NCBI RefSeq assembly: GCF_009664835.1
Contig: NZ_CP045929.1
Span: 2,728,001 to 2,792,000 of the forward strand
DNA: 64,000 nucleotides
Reading direction: 5' to 3'
Origin: Allosaccharopolyspora coralli
GTDB taxonomy: Bacteria > Actinomycetota > Actinomycetes > Mycobacteriales > Pseudonocardiaceae
Position numbers and translations under genes: made by a program. Position 1 is the stretch's first letter. Every line of letters begins with the position of its first letter. A model generated the notes under the pieces. The model saw nothing but the letters and a program-made list of their open reading frames with translations, had not been told where the DNA came from and made no database searches. Below, piece after piece: positions 41,485-49,647 of the stretch.

Positions 41485-42372
41485 ATGGCACGGCAGGACG
41501 GCGAGACCATCACGGACGACGACGAGGTCGTTCGCTACGAACGGCGCGGTGAGATCGCGATGGTCACGATGAACCGGCCGCAGTACCGCAACGCACAGAA
41601 CTCGGTGATGACCTACGCGCTCGACGACGCCTTTTACCGAGCCTGCGCCGACCCCGAGGTGACGGTCATCGTGTTGGCGGCCGCAGGTGAGCACTTCTCG
41701 GCAGGGCACGACATCGGCTCACCCGGCAGGGACATCGACGTGGCGTACCAACGCCGCGCCGGGTTGTGGTGGGATCACACGGAGCGTCGCGGCGGCGAGT
41801 CCCGGTTCGCCAGGGAGCAAGAGGTCTACCTCGGCATGTGCCGGCGGTGGCGCGAGATGCCGAAGCCCGTCGTGGCGTCGGTACAGGGCGCCTGCGTAGC
41901 CGGGGGCCTGATGCTCGCCTGGATCTGCGATCTCATCGTCGCATCGGAGGACGCGTTCTTCGCCGATCCCGTTCTGCGGATGGGCATCCCTGGCGTGGAG
42001 TACTTCGCACACCCGTGGGTTCTCGGGCCGCGCATGGCCAAGGAGTTCCTGTTCACCGGCCGGCGGATCAGCGCTGCGCGCGCCTACGAAGTCGGGATGG
42101 TCAACACCGTCGTGGCCCGCGACGAACTCGAGACGGCGACGACCGAACTCGCCACCGACATCGCCGCGATGCCCCAGTTCGGTCTGTCCTTGGCGAAGAA
42201 GGCAGTGAACCAGGCCGAAGACCTCATGGGGCTGAGCAACGGCCTCGACTCCGTGTTCGGGCTGCACCACTTCGCCCACGCACACAACGCCGAGGTCGGT
42301 AAGGACTCACTGAGCGGGATGGACGCCCGCAGCATGAAGAAGTCCGGCTCCGACGGCACACAGGAGCAGTGA
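41485..42372 (+). CDS. Enoyl-CoA hydratase/isomerase in the KstR2 regulon
   Basis: A 295-residue crotonase-fold protein with N-terminal MVTMNRPQYRNAQNSVM, oxyanion-hole SAGHDIGSPG and GACVAGGLMLAWICDLI, and an extended C-terminus. A long insertion after the first oxyanion segment (YQRRAGLWWDHTERRGGESRF, in parts) distinguishes it from ordinary fatty-acid hydratases. GGAGGAG precedes the ATG. In M. tuberculosis this slot of the cluster holds fadD3; here a hydratase leads the fadE operon. Probably hydrates an enoyl-CoA made by one of the FadEs; the exact step is unknown. Confidence 0.8.
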   Translation: MARQDGETITDDDEVVRYERRGEIAMVTMNRPQYRNAQNSVMTYALDDAFYRACADPEVTVIVLAAAGEHFSAGHDIGSPGRDIDVAYQRRAGLWWDHTERRGGESRFAREQEVYLGMCRRWREMPKPVVASVQGACVAGGLMLAWICDLIVASEDAFFADPVLRMGIPGVEYFAHPWVLGPRMAKEFLFTGRRISAARAYEVGMVNTVVARDELETATTELATDIAAMPQFGLSLAKKAVNQAEDLMGLSNGLDSVFGLHHFAHAHNAEVGKDSLSGMDARSMKKSGSDGTQEQ

Positions 42373-42381
42373 GGCACCCCG

Positions 42382-43560
42382 ATGGATCTGTCGTTCGCAT
42401 CCGAGGATCTCGCATTCCGGGACGAAGTCCGAGCCTGGCTTGCCGAGCATGTCCCGAGAACGCCGCTGCCGTCGTTGGAGACCGAGGACGGCTTCGCCGC
42501 ACACCGCGAATGGGAGCGGCTGCTCCACGACGCACGGTTGTCGGTCGTGTCCTGGCCGCAGGAGTTCGGCGGACGAGAGGCATCCCTGGTGCGATGGTTG
42601 CTGTTCGAGGAGGAGTACTACGCGGCCGGAGCGCCGGCGCGGGTGGGACAGAACGGCATCTTCCTCCTGGCGCCCACCTTGTTCGAACACGGCACGATCG
42701 AGCAGCAACGACGCTTCCTGCCCCGGATGGCCAGCGGTGCGGACGTGTGGGCGCAGGCATGGTCCGAGCCGGAGGCGGGCAGCGACCTCGCGAGCCTGCG
42801 CAGCCGTGCGCGTCGCGTGGACGGTGGCTGGGTGTTGTCCGGACAGAAGACCTGGAGTTCCCGAGCGGCTTTCGCGGATCTGGCGTTCGGCTTGTTCCGC
42901 ACCGACCCTGACGCCCGGCGCCACAAAGGACTCACGTACTTCGTCTTCCCTCTCGACGCCACGGGGATCACGGTCCGGCCGATCGGCAGGCTGGACGGCA
43001 AACCCGCGTTCGCCGAGTTGTTCCTCGACGAGGTGTTCGTACCGGACGACGACGTACTCGGCGCCGTCGACGACGGCTGGCGCGTCGCGATGAGCACCGC
43101 GAGCAGCGAACGTGGCCTCTCGTTACGCAGTCCCGGCCGATTCCTCGCCGCCGCCGAACGACTCCTCGGCACGTGGCGAGAACGCGGGGACCATGACGTC
43201 GCCCACCCGCAGTCCGCGATCACCGACCGCGTGGTCGACGCGTGGATCGGCGCGCAGGCGTATCGGCTGGCGACCTTCGACACCGTCACGCGGGTGCTCG
43301 ACGGCGGCGAAATCGGGCCGGAAGCGAGTGTGAACAAGGTGTTCTGGTCCGAGTTGGACATCGCGCTGCACGAGACCGCGTGGGAACTGCTGGGGCCGCA
43401 CGGCGAACTCACTCCCGACGCGACGGAGGCACCGGAGTCGGGGGCGTGGCTCGACGGCTACCTGTTCTCCCTGGCGGGCCCGATCTACGCGGGCACCAAC
43501 GAAATCCAGCGCAACGTCATCGCCGAACGCGTCCTGGGGCTGCCGAGGGGGTCTCGATGA
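42382..43560 (+). CDS. Acyl-CoA dehydrogenase (FadE31-like)
   Basis: A 392-residue flavin dehydrogenase with AWSEPEAGSDLASLRS, SGQKTWSSRAAFADLAF, SERGLSLRSP and the C-terminal IYAGTNEIQRNVIAERVLGLP. Ala replaces the catalytic Glu of the YEGT motif seen in ordinary enzymes. The full FAD-binding NEIQR element is present, unlike in the two shorter FadEs that follow, so it may be one half of a heterotetramer with one of them. By order it corresponds to Rv3562. Nine bases separate it from the hydratase gene. Confidence 0.8.
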   Translation: MDLSFASEDLAFRDEVRAWLAEHVPRTPLPSLETEDGFAAHREWERLLHDARLSVVSWPQEFGGREASLVRWLLFEEEYYAAGAPARVGQNGIFLLAPTLFEHGTIEQQRRFLPRMASGADVWAQAWSEPEAGSDLASLRSRARRVDGGWVLSGQKTWSSRAAFADLAFGLFRTDPDARRHKGLTYFVFPLDATGITVRPIGRLDGKPAFAELFLDEVFVPDDDVLGAVDDGWRVAMSTASSERGLSLRSPGRFLAAAERLLGTWRERGDHDVAHPQSAITDRVVDAWIGAQAYRLATFDTVTRVLDGGEIGPEASVNKVFWSELDIALHETAWELLGPHGELTPDATEAPESGAWLDGYLFSLAGPIYAGTNEIQRNVIAERVLGLPRGSR

Positions 43561-44561
43561 GGTTCACACGCACCAGCGAGCAACAAGACATGGCCGAGGC
43601 CGTCGGTGATCTACTCGGCCGCGGCCACCTCCCGGCGCTCGCACGCGACTGGGCGCAAGGAGACGTCGCGTCCTGGTGGGCGCTGTGGCAGAAGCTCGCG
43701 TCGATGGGAGTCACCGGGGTCGCGATTCCCGAATCGCACGGCGGTCTCGGGACGGGTCCGGTGGAACTCGCGGCGTGTCTGGAGGAACTCGGTTACGCAG
43801 GGATGCCGGGTCCCGTCGTCGAAACGCTTGCCGCGATTCCGAAACTCGTGCAACACACCGGGGTCGCCGAGCCGGTTCTCTCGCGGGTCGGTTCCGGTGA
43901 GGCGATCGCCACGGTCGCGTTCACCGACCACGGAGGTCTCGCCCTCGACGCGGACCGGTCCGACTACCGCTACCTCTGCGTGGGCGACGCGGCCTACCGT
44001 GCGACACCCGATTCGGACGGACAACCGTCCTTCGACCCGGCACGACGGATGTTCGCACTGCGCCGGCGCGACGAGGCACTCGAGGGCGCCGACGCCGACG
44101 CGGCGTTCCTGCACGGTGCGTTCGGCTGCGCCGCCCAGCTGCTCGGCATCGGGCGTCGCCTACTCGACCTGAGCCTGCACCACGTTCGGCAACGACACCA
44201 GTTCGGCCGTCCCATCGGCGAGTTCCAAGCGGTCAAACACCATCTCGCCGACGTCCGCATCGCACTCGACTTCGCGCGTCCCGTGGTGAACGGGGCCGCA
44301 CTGGCCCTACGGGACGCCACCGGGCAGGCAGCTCGGGACGTGTCCGCCGCCAAGATCGTCACCGCCGACGCCGCTCACCGGGCGGCGAGAGTCGCACTGC
44401 AAGTACACGGGGCGATCGGCTACACGGTCGAGCACGACCTGCACCTGTGGTCCACCAAGGCGACCACGTTGCGCAGCGCATGGGGCACTCCGTCGTGGCA
44501 CCGCCACCGTGTCGCCGAAGCACTCGCGACCAGCTCGGAACTCCCCATCGGCGGAGCCTGA
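43557..44561 (+). CDS. Acyl-CoA dehydrogenase, short subunit (FadE32-like)
   Basis: A 334-residue protein of the short FadE type: GVAIPESHGGLGTGPVEL, RQRHQFGRPIGEFQAVKHHLAD and LQVHGAIGYTVEHDLHLW, with no NEIQR element at the end. Such subunits pair with a second FadE to make an alpha2-beta2 enzyme with shared FAD sites. By order it matches Rv3563, one of the IpdE partners that act on ring-derived acyl-CoAs. The ATG overlaps the previous stop (ATGA). Confidence 0.8.
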   Translation: MRFTRTSEQQDMAEAVGDLLGRGHLPALARDWAQGDVASWWALWQKLASMGVTGVAIPESHGGLGTGPVELAACLEELGYAGMPGPVVETLAAIPKLVQHTGVAEPVLSRVGSGEAIATVAFTDHGGLALDADRSDYRYLCVGDAAYRATPDSDGQPSFDPARRMFALRRRDEALEGADADAAFLHGAFGCAAQLLGIGRRLLDLSLHHVRQRHQFGRPIGEFQAVKHHLADVRIALDFARPVVNGAALALRDATGQAARDVSAAKIVTADAAHRAARVALQVHGAIGYTVEHDLHLWSTKATTLRSAWGTPSWHRHRVAEALATSSELPIGGA

Positions 44562-44590
44562 GCAGCCGCCCCGACTTCTCCGGAGGCACA

Positions 44591-45706
44591 GTGCATTTCG
44601 CGTTCACCGACGAGCAGGACGAATTGCGGACGGTTCTGCGTAGCCTTCTCGACCGCAGTGGTCCACCGCACCCGGGCTCACCCGACTCCCCGTCCGCAGG
44701 CTACGACCCCGAGCTGTGGCGCCGCCTCGCCGACGACATCGGCGCGTGCGGGCTGGCGATCCCCGAGACGTACGGGGGCGCCGGCTACACACTCGTCGAA
44801 ACGGGCGTGGCCGTCGAGGAACTCGGGCGCATGCTGAGTTCCGCACCCCTGTTCGGGAGCGCGGTGGTCGCCGCCGAGGCGCTACTCGCCTCCGGTGACG
44901 ACGCGGCGTGCAAGAGAGCGCTCCCGGGCATCAGCGACGGCAGCACGATCGCGACCTTGGCATGGGCGGAGGCGGCGCACCGGTGGAGCACCACGGACTG
45001 CGAGACGACCGCGGTACCGGACGCTCGACGAGGCTGGACGCTGCACGGGCGCAAGGACTTCGTGCTCGATGCGGCACACGCTGACCTCGTGCTGGTCGTC
45101 GCCCGCACCGACGCCGGCCTCACACTTTTCGAACTCGACCCCGCCGTGATTCCGGACACTCGCCTGGACGCCACCACTCTGGACGCCACACGGACACTGG
45201 GTGGGTTCGATCTCCGAGAGGCGCCGGCCAGGCTCATCGGCACCACGGGGGGCGCTCAGCCCGTACTCGAACGTGTCCGCGACGTCGCCGCAGCGGTCCT
45301 TGCCGCGGAACAGTTCGGTGCGGCACAACGCTGGCTCGGCGAGACGATCGAGTACACAAAGGTCCGCACACAGTTCAACCGCCCTATCGGCTCGTTTCAA
45401 GCACTCAAACACCGGCTCGCCGACCTCTACGTCGCTGTGGAGTCGGCGCGGTCGGTGTCGGCCGCGGCACTGTGGGCCGTCGCCACTCATGCCCCGGAAG
45501 CCCCGGAGTGGGCGGCCATGGCCAAGTCCTGGTGCAGCGACACCTATGCCGACGTCGCCGCCGAAGGAATCCAGCTTCACGGCGGTATCGGTGTCACGTG
45601 GGAACACGAGGCGCACCTGCACCTCAAACGAGCGCACTCCAGCGCCGCGCTCTTCGGCGGCCCCCGCGACCATCGGGCACGCTTGGCCGACCTCGTCGCA
45701 CGGTGA
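44591..45706 (+). CDS. Acyl-CoA dehydrogenase, short subunit (FadE33-like)
   Basis: A 371-residue FadE: GLAIPETYGGAGYTLVET, then RTQFNRPIGSFQALKHRLADLYV and the late LHGGIGVTWEHEAHLHLKRA. Like its neighbour it lacks the C-terminal NEIQR element. The GTG at 44591 has GGAGG upstream; the longer frame belongs to the previous gene. By order it matches Rv3564. Likely forms an IpdE1-IpdE2-type complex with a neighbour; which pair is not decidable here. Confidence 0.8.
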   Translation: MHFAFTDEQDELRTVLRSLLDRSGPPHPGSPDSPSAGYDPELWRRLADDIGACGLAIPETYGGAGYTLVETGVAVEELGRMLSSAPLFGSAVVAAEALLASGDDAACKRALPGISDGSTIATLAWAEAAHRWSTTDCETTAVPDARRGWTLHGRKDFVLDAAHADLVLVVARTDAGLTLFELDPAVIPDTRLDATTLDATRTLGGFDLREAPARLIGTTGGAQPVLERVRDVAAAVLAAEQFGAAQRWLGETIEYTKVRTQFNRPIGSFQALKHRLADLYVAVESARSVSAAALWAVATHAPEAPEWAAMAKSWCSDTYADVAAEGIQLHGGIGVTWEHEAHLHLKRAHSSAALFGGPRDHRARLADLVAR

Positions 45707-45707
45707 G

Positions 45708-45725
45708 CGCTGAACTCCTTCAGCG
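45708..45725 (+). terminator. Short terminator hairpin after the last fadE
   Basis: CGCTGAA and TTCAGCG pair around CTCC immediately after the stop codon. Weak alone, but the next 55 bases have no gene before the insertion sequence begins. Confidence 0.5.
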
Positions 45726-45779
45726 ACGACCTCGACGTCGCACGGTAGCCCGCCCCGGGCATCCCTTCAGGGGTCCTGA

Positions 45780-46753
45780 GAGGCTGTCTTGGATCCCGGT
45801 GGTGGGCATGTGAAGGGCCTCTGCTAGTGATCGTGATGCCAGTCATGATCACTAACAGCAGAGGCCCGACTCAGTTTGTACCCCACGACGCCTTCGTCCA
45901 GCGCATCGGCCCGCATTCGCCGCTACCCGTCGGACATGACGGACGCCGAGTGGGCAGTGATCGAACCACTGCTGCCCACGGCGGCGTGTGCCAGCCCGGC
46001 CGGGGGGCGTCCGGAGAAGCACCACCGCCGCGACATCGTCGACGCGATCCGCTACGTCACCGACAACGGAGTGAAATGGCGCGCGCTTCCCGTGGACTTT
46101 CCGCCCTGCAAGACCGTGTACGGCTTTTTCGCTCGCTGGCGCGAGAACGGCACGGTGGAAATAATGCGTGATGCGCTGCGTGAACAGGTCCGCCAGCAGG
46201 CCGGCCGGCGCCCGCGGCCCACCGCAGCCGCCATCGACGCGCAATCGGTGCGCGCCGCCGAAACAGTCGGTGACTCCACCCGCGGCTACGACGCCGGCAA
46301 GAAGGTCAACGGCCGCAAACGCCACATCGCCGTGGACACCATGGGACTGCTGCTGGTCGTCATGGTCACCGCCGCCAACTTGCAGGACCGGCCCGCCGGG
46401 CGCCCTCTGCTGTCGCTGCTGCACCGCGCCCACCACAGGGTGCGCCACATCTGGGCCGACGGCGGCTACACCGGAACCCTGCTGACCTGGGCGAAAACAA
46501 CCCTGGGCATCACCGTCGAGATCGTGAAAAAACTCGCCGAACAAACCGGGTTCGTGCCCCTGCACCGCCGATGGGTCGTCGAACGAACCTTCGCCTGGAT
46601 CAGCCAAGCCCGCCGCAACACCCGCGACTACGAACGCCTCCCCGAACACTCCGAGGCCTTCATCAACTGGGCCATGATCACTACGATGAGCCGACGACTG
46701 ACCCGCCCACAAACGCGGGCCCCCACCCCCTAACCAAGATCAAAGACAGGCTC
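45780..46753 (+). mobile_element. IS5-family insertion sequence
   Basis: Ends are imperfect inverted repeats: GAGGCTGTCTTGGATC (45780-45795) and the complement of GATCAAAGACAGGCTC (46738-46753), 14 of 16 matching. TGA stands directly outside each end, a likely 3-bp target duplication. A long imperfect palindrome (45815-45832 with 45847-45867) precedes the transposase. Total about 974 bp with one full-length transposase frame. It lies between the fadE operon and mce4F. Confidence 0.8.
45876..46733 (+). CDS. IS5-family transposase
   Basis: A 285-residue DDE transposase. YPSDMTDAEWAVIEPLLP and GVKWRALPVDFPPCKTVYGFFARW form the N-terminal domain; the catalytic region shows AAIDAQSV (first Asp), WADGGYTG (second Asp) and the RRWVVERTFAWISQARRNTRDYE block with the final Glu. 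No frame break is seen, so it may be active. The start at 45876 is a TTG and uncertain; MTDAEW (45936) is the first ATG. Confidence 0.85.
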   Translation: MYPTTPSSSASARIRRYPSDMTDAEWAVIEPLLPTAACASPAGGRPEKHHRRDIVDAIRYVTDNGVKWRALPVDFPPCKTVYGFFARWRENGTVEIMRDALREQVRQQAGRRPRPTAAAIDAQSVRAAETVGDSTRGYDAGKKVNGRKRHIAVDTMGLLLVVMVTAANLQDRPAGRPLLSLLHRAHHRVRHIWADGGYTGTLLTWAKTTLGITVEIVKKLAEQTGFVPLHRRWVVERTFAWISQARRNTRDYERLPEHSEAFINWAMITTMSRRLTRPQTRAPTP

Positions 46754-46886
46754 TGAGACGGCATCTCGGAACCCGGGGTGGGTTGTCCAGTAACCGCCGC
46801 CCCGGTTCCCAGACGCCCTTTTACGTGTCGTGTCAGCGGAGGAGCCGCTGAGCCGTCACCACGGAAGCGGCCCGAAGCGGCGGGTT

Positions 46887-46972
46887 CTCAGCGCCCTCCT
46901 CGCGAGGACTGCGATTCTCGTTGCGTAGGTGGCTACTCGAGAAATCGATCCCGCAGCGAGGAGGGCGCTGAG
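46887..46972. repeat. Inverted repeat with 17-bp arms
   Basis: CTCAGCGCCCTCCTCGC (46887-46903) and its exact complement (46956-46972) are 52 bases apart; a further GGCGG/CCGCC pair extends the arms beyond a short mismatch. Confidence 0.7.
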
Positions 46973-47011
46973 GTTCCGCCACCCGAGCCACCAAGCAACA
47001 CCGGCAGACAG

Positions 47012-47233
47012 GAGCTCTGAGAAGCAGTCTGTGATCTGCGGTGGTGGTCACCTACCGGCGTCCCAGCTTGCCGCTCGCGGCGTGGGGGTCGCCTCGAGTA
47101 CCAACACGTACGCAGCGGCGGCCCCGGCCTTGCGAGCGACAACCTGGAACGCCGGAGCTTCTCACCGTGCTCGGGCTGAGCACGCAAGACCATGCCCTGA
47201 CGGGCATCAGAACAAGATCACAGACCGGAGCTC
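47012..47233. repeat. Possible MITE-like element with terminal inverted repeats
   Basis: GAGCTC followed by GTCTGTGATCT (47012-47017, 47027-47037) is mirrored by AGATCACAGAC and GAGCTC (47215-47225, 47228-47233). The right end touches the mce4F stop codon. The interior of about 180 bases has no full gene. Confidence 0.4.
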
Positions 47234-48385
47234 TTACTCGCCGAACACCAGCGGTGGAGGCGCCTGCGCCGGCTCGGGGACGGGCTGGCGCGGCACGTTC
47301 TGCGAGCCGCGCACCCCGGTCGGGCTGCCCGGCGGCTCCGCACACCGAATGTTCGGATCGACCGGCTTGTCCGTCGTGTCGCTGGCGGGCCGCCGCTCGG
47401 TGACTTCGTAGCCCTTCTGGCAGTTGGGCGGATTCCCGAAGTTCAACACGACCGCGAGATGCCCGGTGTCGTCGGGCGCGAGGTTCTTGGTGAACGCCGA
47501 GATCACCGGCAACGCCACCAACATCTGTTCCACCGCGTCCGTACGAACCTTCAACACCTGGCTCGTGGACAGCAGATTCGCCGTCACAAGACCGAAATCG
47601 TTGGCGCTGTCCCGGAGGAGGGCGTTGATCTCGTTGCTCGCCTTCGGCGCGTCCCGGATCACCGTGCGTACGTCGCCGTCGGATTTCCTCAACTGGCCTG
47701 CGAGCTCCCGTAGGCCAGTGCTCATCGTGCGGATGTTGGCGTCCTGTTCCTGTTGCGTCGCCAGCACCCGATTCCCGTTCGCGAGAAGGCCCGTCGTCTG
47801 CGGCAGGTTCTCGTCCGCCGCCCGGATGAGCGTGTCGCCGTTGTCGAGCAAGCGCTGGAGGTCGTCACCGGTGCCGTTGAAGGCGGTGCCCAGCTCGTCG
47901 ACCACGGTGCGCAGCGAATCGGTCGGCACGCTCGTCACCAACCGGTCGAGGTTCACCAACAACGACTCCGGCGCCGGCGGGAGTTGTGTCCGCCCGCGTG
48001 GGATCACCGATCCGTCCGCGAGATACGGGCCGTCCTCGGTGACCGGTCGCAGATCCAGGTACTGCTCCCCCACCGCGGAACGGTTGGCCACCACGGCTTT
48101 CGTGTCCGACGGGATGTCCGGAGCGTCCGCGTCGACGTGGACCCGCGCTTCGATCCCGTCGTCGGTCAGGTCGATCGCGGTCACCCGGCCGACGGCGACA
48201 CCACGGTAGGTGGCTTCCGAGTTCACGAACAGGCCGCCCGACTCGGGCATGGGCACCCGGATCGTGTACCCGGAGCTCCCGAAGACGCGATTCAGACCCA
48301 CGTAGTTCGCACCCGTGTAACCGATCCCGACCACCGCGATCACTAAGAACAGCGCCAGTCGGACCTTCGTGGCCTTCGAGTACAT
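47234..48385 (-). CDS. mce4F: Mce family protein Mce4F
   Basis: A 383-residue mammalian-cell-entry protein: N-terminal anchor LALFLVIAVVGIGYTG, MCE domain beginning YTIRVPMPESGGLFVNSEATYRG (in parts) with VGEQYLDLRP at its end, a long helical region and a Pro-rich tail ending PPPLVFGE. Mce proteins line the periplasmic conduit that delivers sterols to the YrbE permease. It is last in the operon; its ATG overlaps the mce4E stop as TGATG. Confidence 0.9.
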   Translation of the reverse strand: MYSKATKVRLALFLVIAVVGIGYTGANYVGLNRVFGSSGYTIRVPMPESGGLFVNSEATYRGVAVGRVTAIDLTDDGIEARVHVDADAPDIPSDTKAVVANRSAVGEQYLDLRPVTEDGPYLADGSVIPRGRTQLPPAPESLLVNLDRLVTSVPTDSLRTVVDELGTAFNGTGDDLQRLLDNGDTLIRAADENLPQTTGLLANGNRVLATQQEQDANIRTMSTGLRELAGQLRKSDGDVRTVIRDAPKASNEINALLRDSANDFGLVTANLLSTSQVLKVRTDAVEQMLVALPVISAFTKNLAPDDTGHLAVVLNFGNPPNCQKGYEVTERRPASDTTDKPVDPNIRCAEPPGSPTGVRGSQNVPRQPVPEPAQAPPPLVFGE

Positions 48386-49647
48386 CAGTCACCTCCCAGG
48401 AGACCGTCGAGCAGCCCGCCGGACCCCTCGTCGCCCCCGGAGGGCGGTTCCGGCGTCGGAACGGGCGGGAGGTCGGGCGGTTTTTCGGTGCCGGGAAACG
48501 GGATCGGCGGAACATCCGGCGGGATGATCCCGGACTCGCCGTCGTCGGTCACGCCCGGAATCGGAATCAGGTCGCCCCGCGATCGTGTGATGTTACCGAT
48601 GATCGTGTCCAGGTTGAGGTCGATGTAGACGTCGGAGTTGACGAAGTCGCCCTTCAGCGCGTTCATCACGTACTCGGGGAACGGGTACGTCGCGAGGAAA
48701 CCGATCGCCTTCGGCAGCTTGTCGCCGGTCTCGGCGAGTTTCTCCAGCGTGGGCCCCACCGCTTCCAGGTCGGCGATCAGGTTCTGCTTGCTGCGGTCGA
48801 TCGTGTCCACCGAGACCTCGGAGAGTTCGTCCATGGAGCGCAGCATCTCGACGAGCTGGCCGCGTTGTTCCTCGATCACCTTGATCCCGGGCCCGAGGTC
48901 GTCGAGCGCGATCTCGACGCTGTCGGTCTGAGCACGCACCGACGCCGACAGGCGGTTCAGCCCGTCGATCGCGCGGGTGATGTTCTCCTTCTGTGCGTCG
49001 AGCCTGCCGACCACGTCGTTGAGCTGACGGAACAACGCCCGCAGCTCTTCCTCGTTGCCGGACAGAGCGTTGTTCAGTTCCTTGATGATCACCTGCAATT
49101 GCGCGACCCCGCCACCGTTGAGCAGCATCGACAGGGCTCCCAGTACTTCTTCCACCTGAGGGTTGCGGTTGGTGCGCTGCTACGGGATCCGGGAGCCGTC
49201 CGTGAGCATCGCGTCGGTTCCCGGCGACGCCGCCGGCTGCGGCTGCTCCGGGGCAGGCGCGGCGAGCTCGACGAACTTCTCGCCGAGCAGGCTGGACTGG
49301 CGCAGTTTCGCCGACGCCGTCTCCGGCATCCGAACGTTGCCGTTGACGAGCATCGTCACCAACGCCGTCGAGTTGTCGTCGCTGAGACCGACCCGTTCGA
49401 TGCGTCCGACCGGCACGTCGTTGACCTTCACCGCCGCTTGCGGCACCAGGTCCAGCACGTCCGCGAACTCGGCCTGGACCCGGTACGGATCGTCGCCGAG
49501 GTCGGCGCCGCCCGGAAGCGGGGCGTTGTAGAGCCCCGAGAAACCGCCGATCCCACACCCGGCGACCAAGGACGACGCCACCAGGCACGCCACCGTCACC
49601 CGTGCCGTGCGCGCCCACGACCGGCCCGTCGAGACCGCGGCGCTCAT
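48385..49647 (-). pseudogene. mce4E: Mce4E/LprN lipoprotein gene with in-frame amber stop
   Basis: The full frame is 421 codons. The N-terminal piece (155 residues) has a lipoprotein signal ending in the lipobox VAGC and most of the MCE domain (GADLGDDPYRVQAEFADV, LGEKFVELAAPA). At 49180-49182 a TAG interrupts DGSRIP-stop-QRTNRNPQVEEVLGAL, where relatives have Leu or another residue; TTG to TAG is one change. The remainder (LLNGGGVAQLQVIIKEL onward to a Pro/Gly tail) continues in the same frame without further damage. Either a real nonsense mutation or a sequence error; a GTG at 49155 could restart the C-terminal part without its anchor. Confidence 0.85.

Larger units (their letters stand above)
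46754..47233. other. Non-coding stretch with repeat remnants
   Basis: No intact gene is seen in these 480 bases between the insertion sequence and mce4F. It contains a large inverted repeat (46887-46972) and a possible small mobile-element remnant (47012-47233). On the minus strand a short open piece reads VLVLEATPTPRAASWDAGR before a stop, perhaps the end of a lost gene. In mycobacteria two accessory genes (mam4A/B) follow mce4F; they are absent here. Confidence 0.5.

Noticed and set aside
47012-47233. A complete small insertion sequence
   Set aside because: No transposase fits in the interior; only terminal repeats are seen, so it is listed as a possible non-autonomous remnant.
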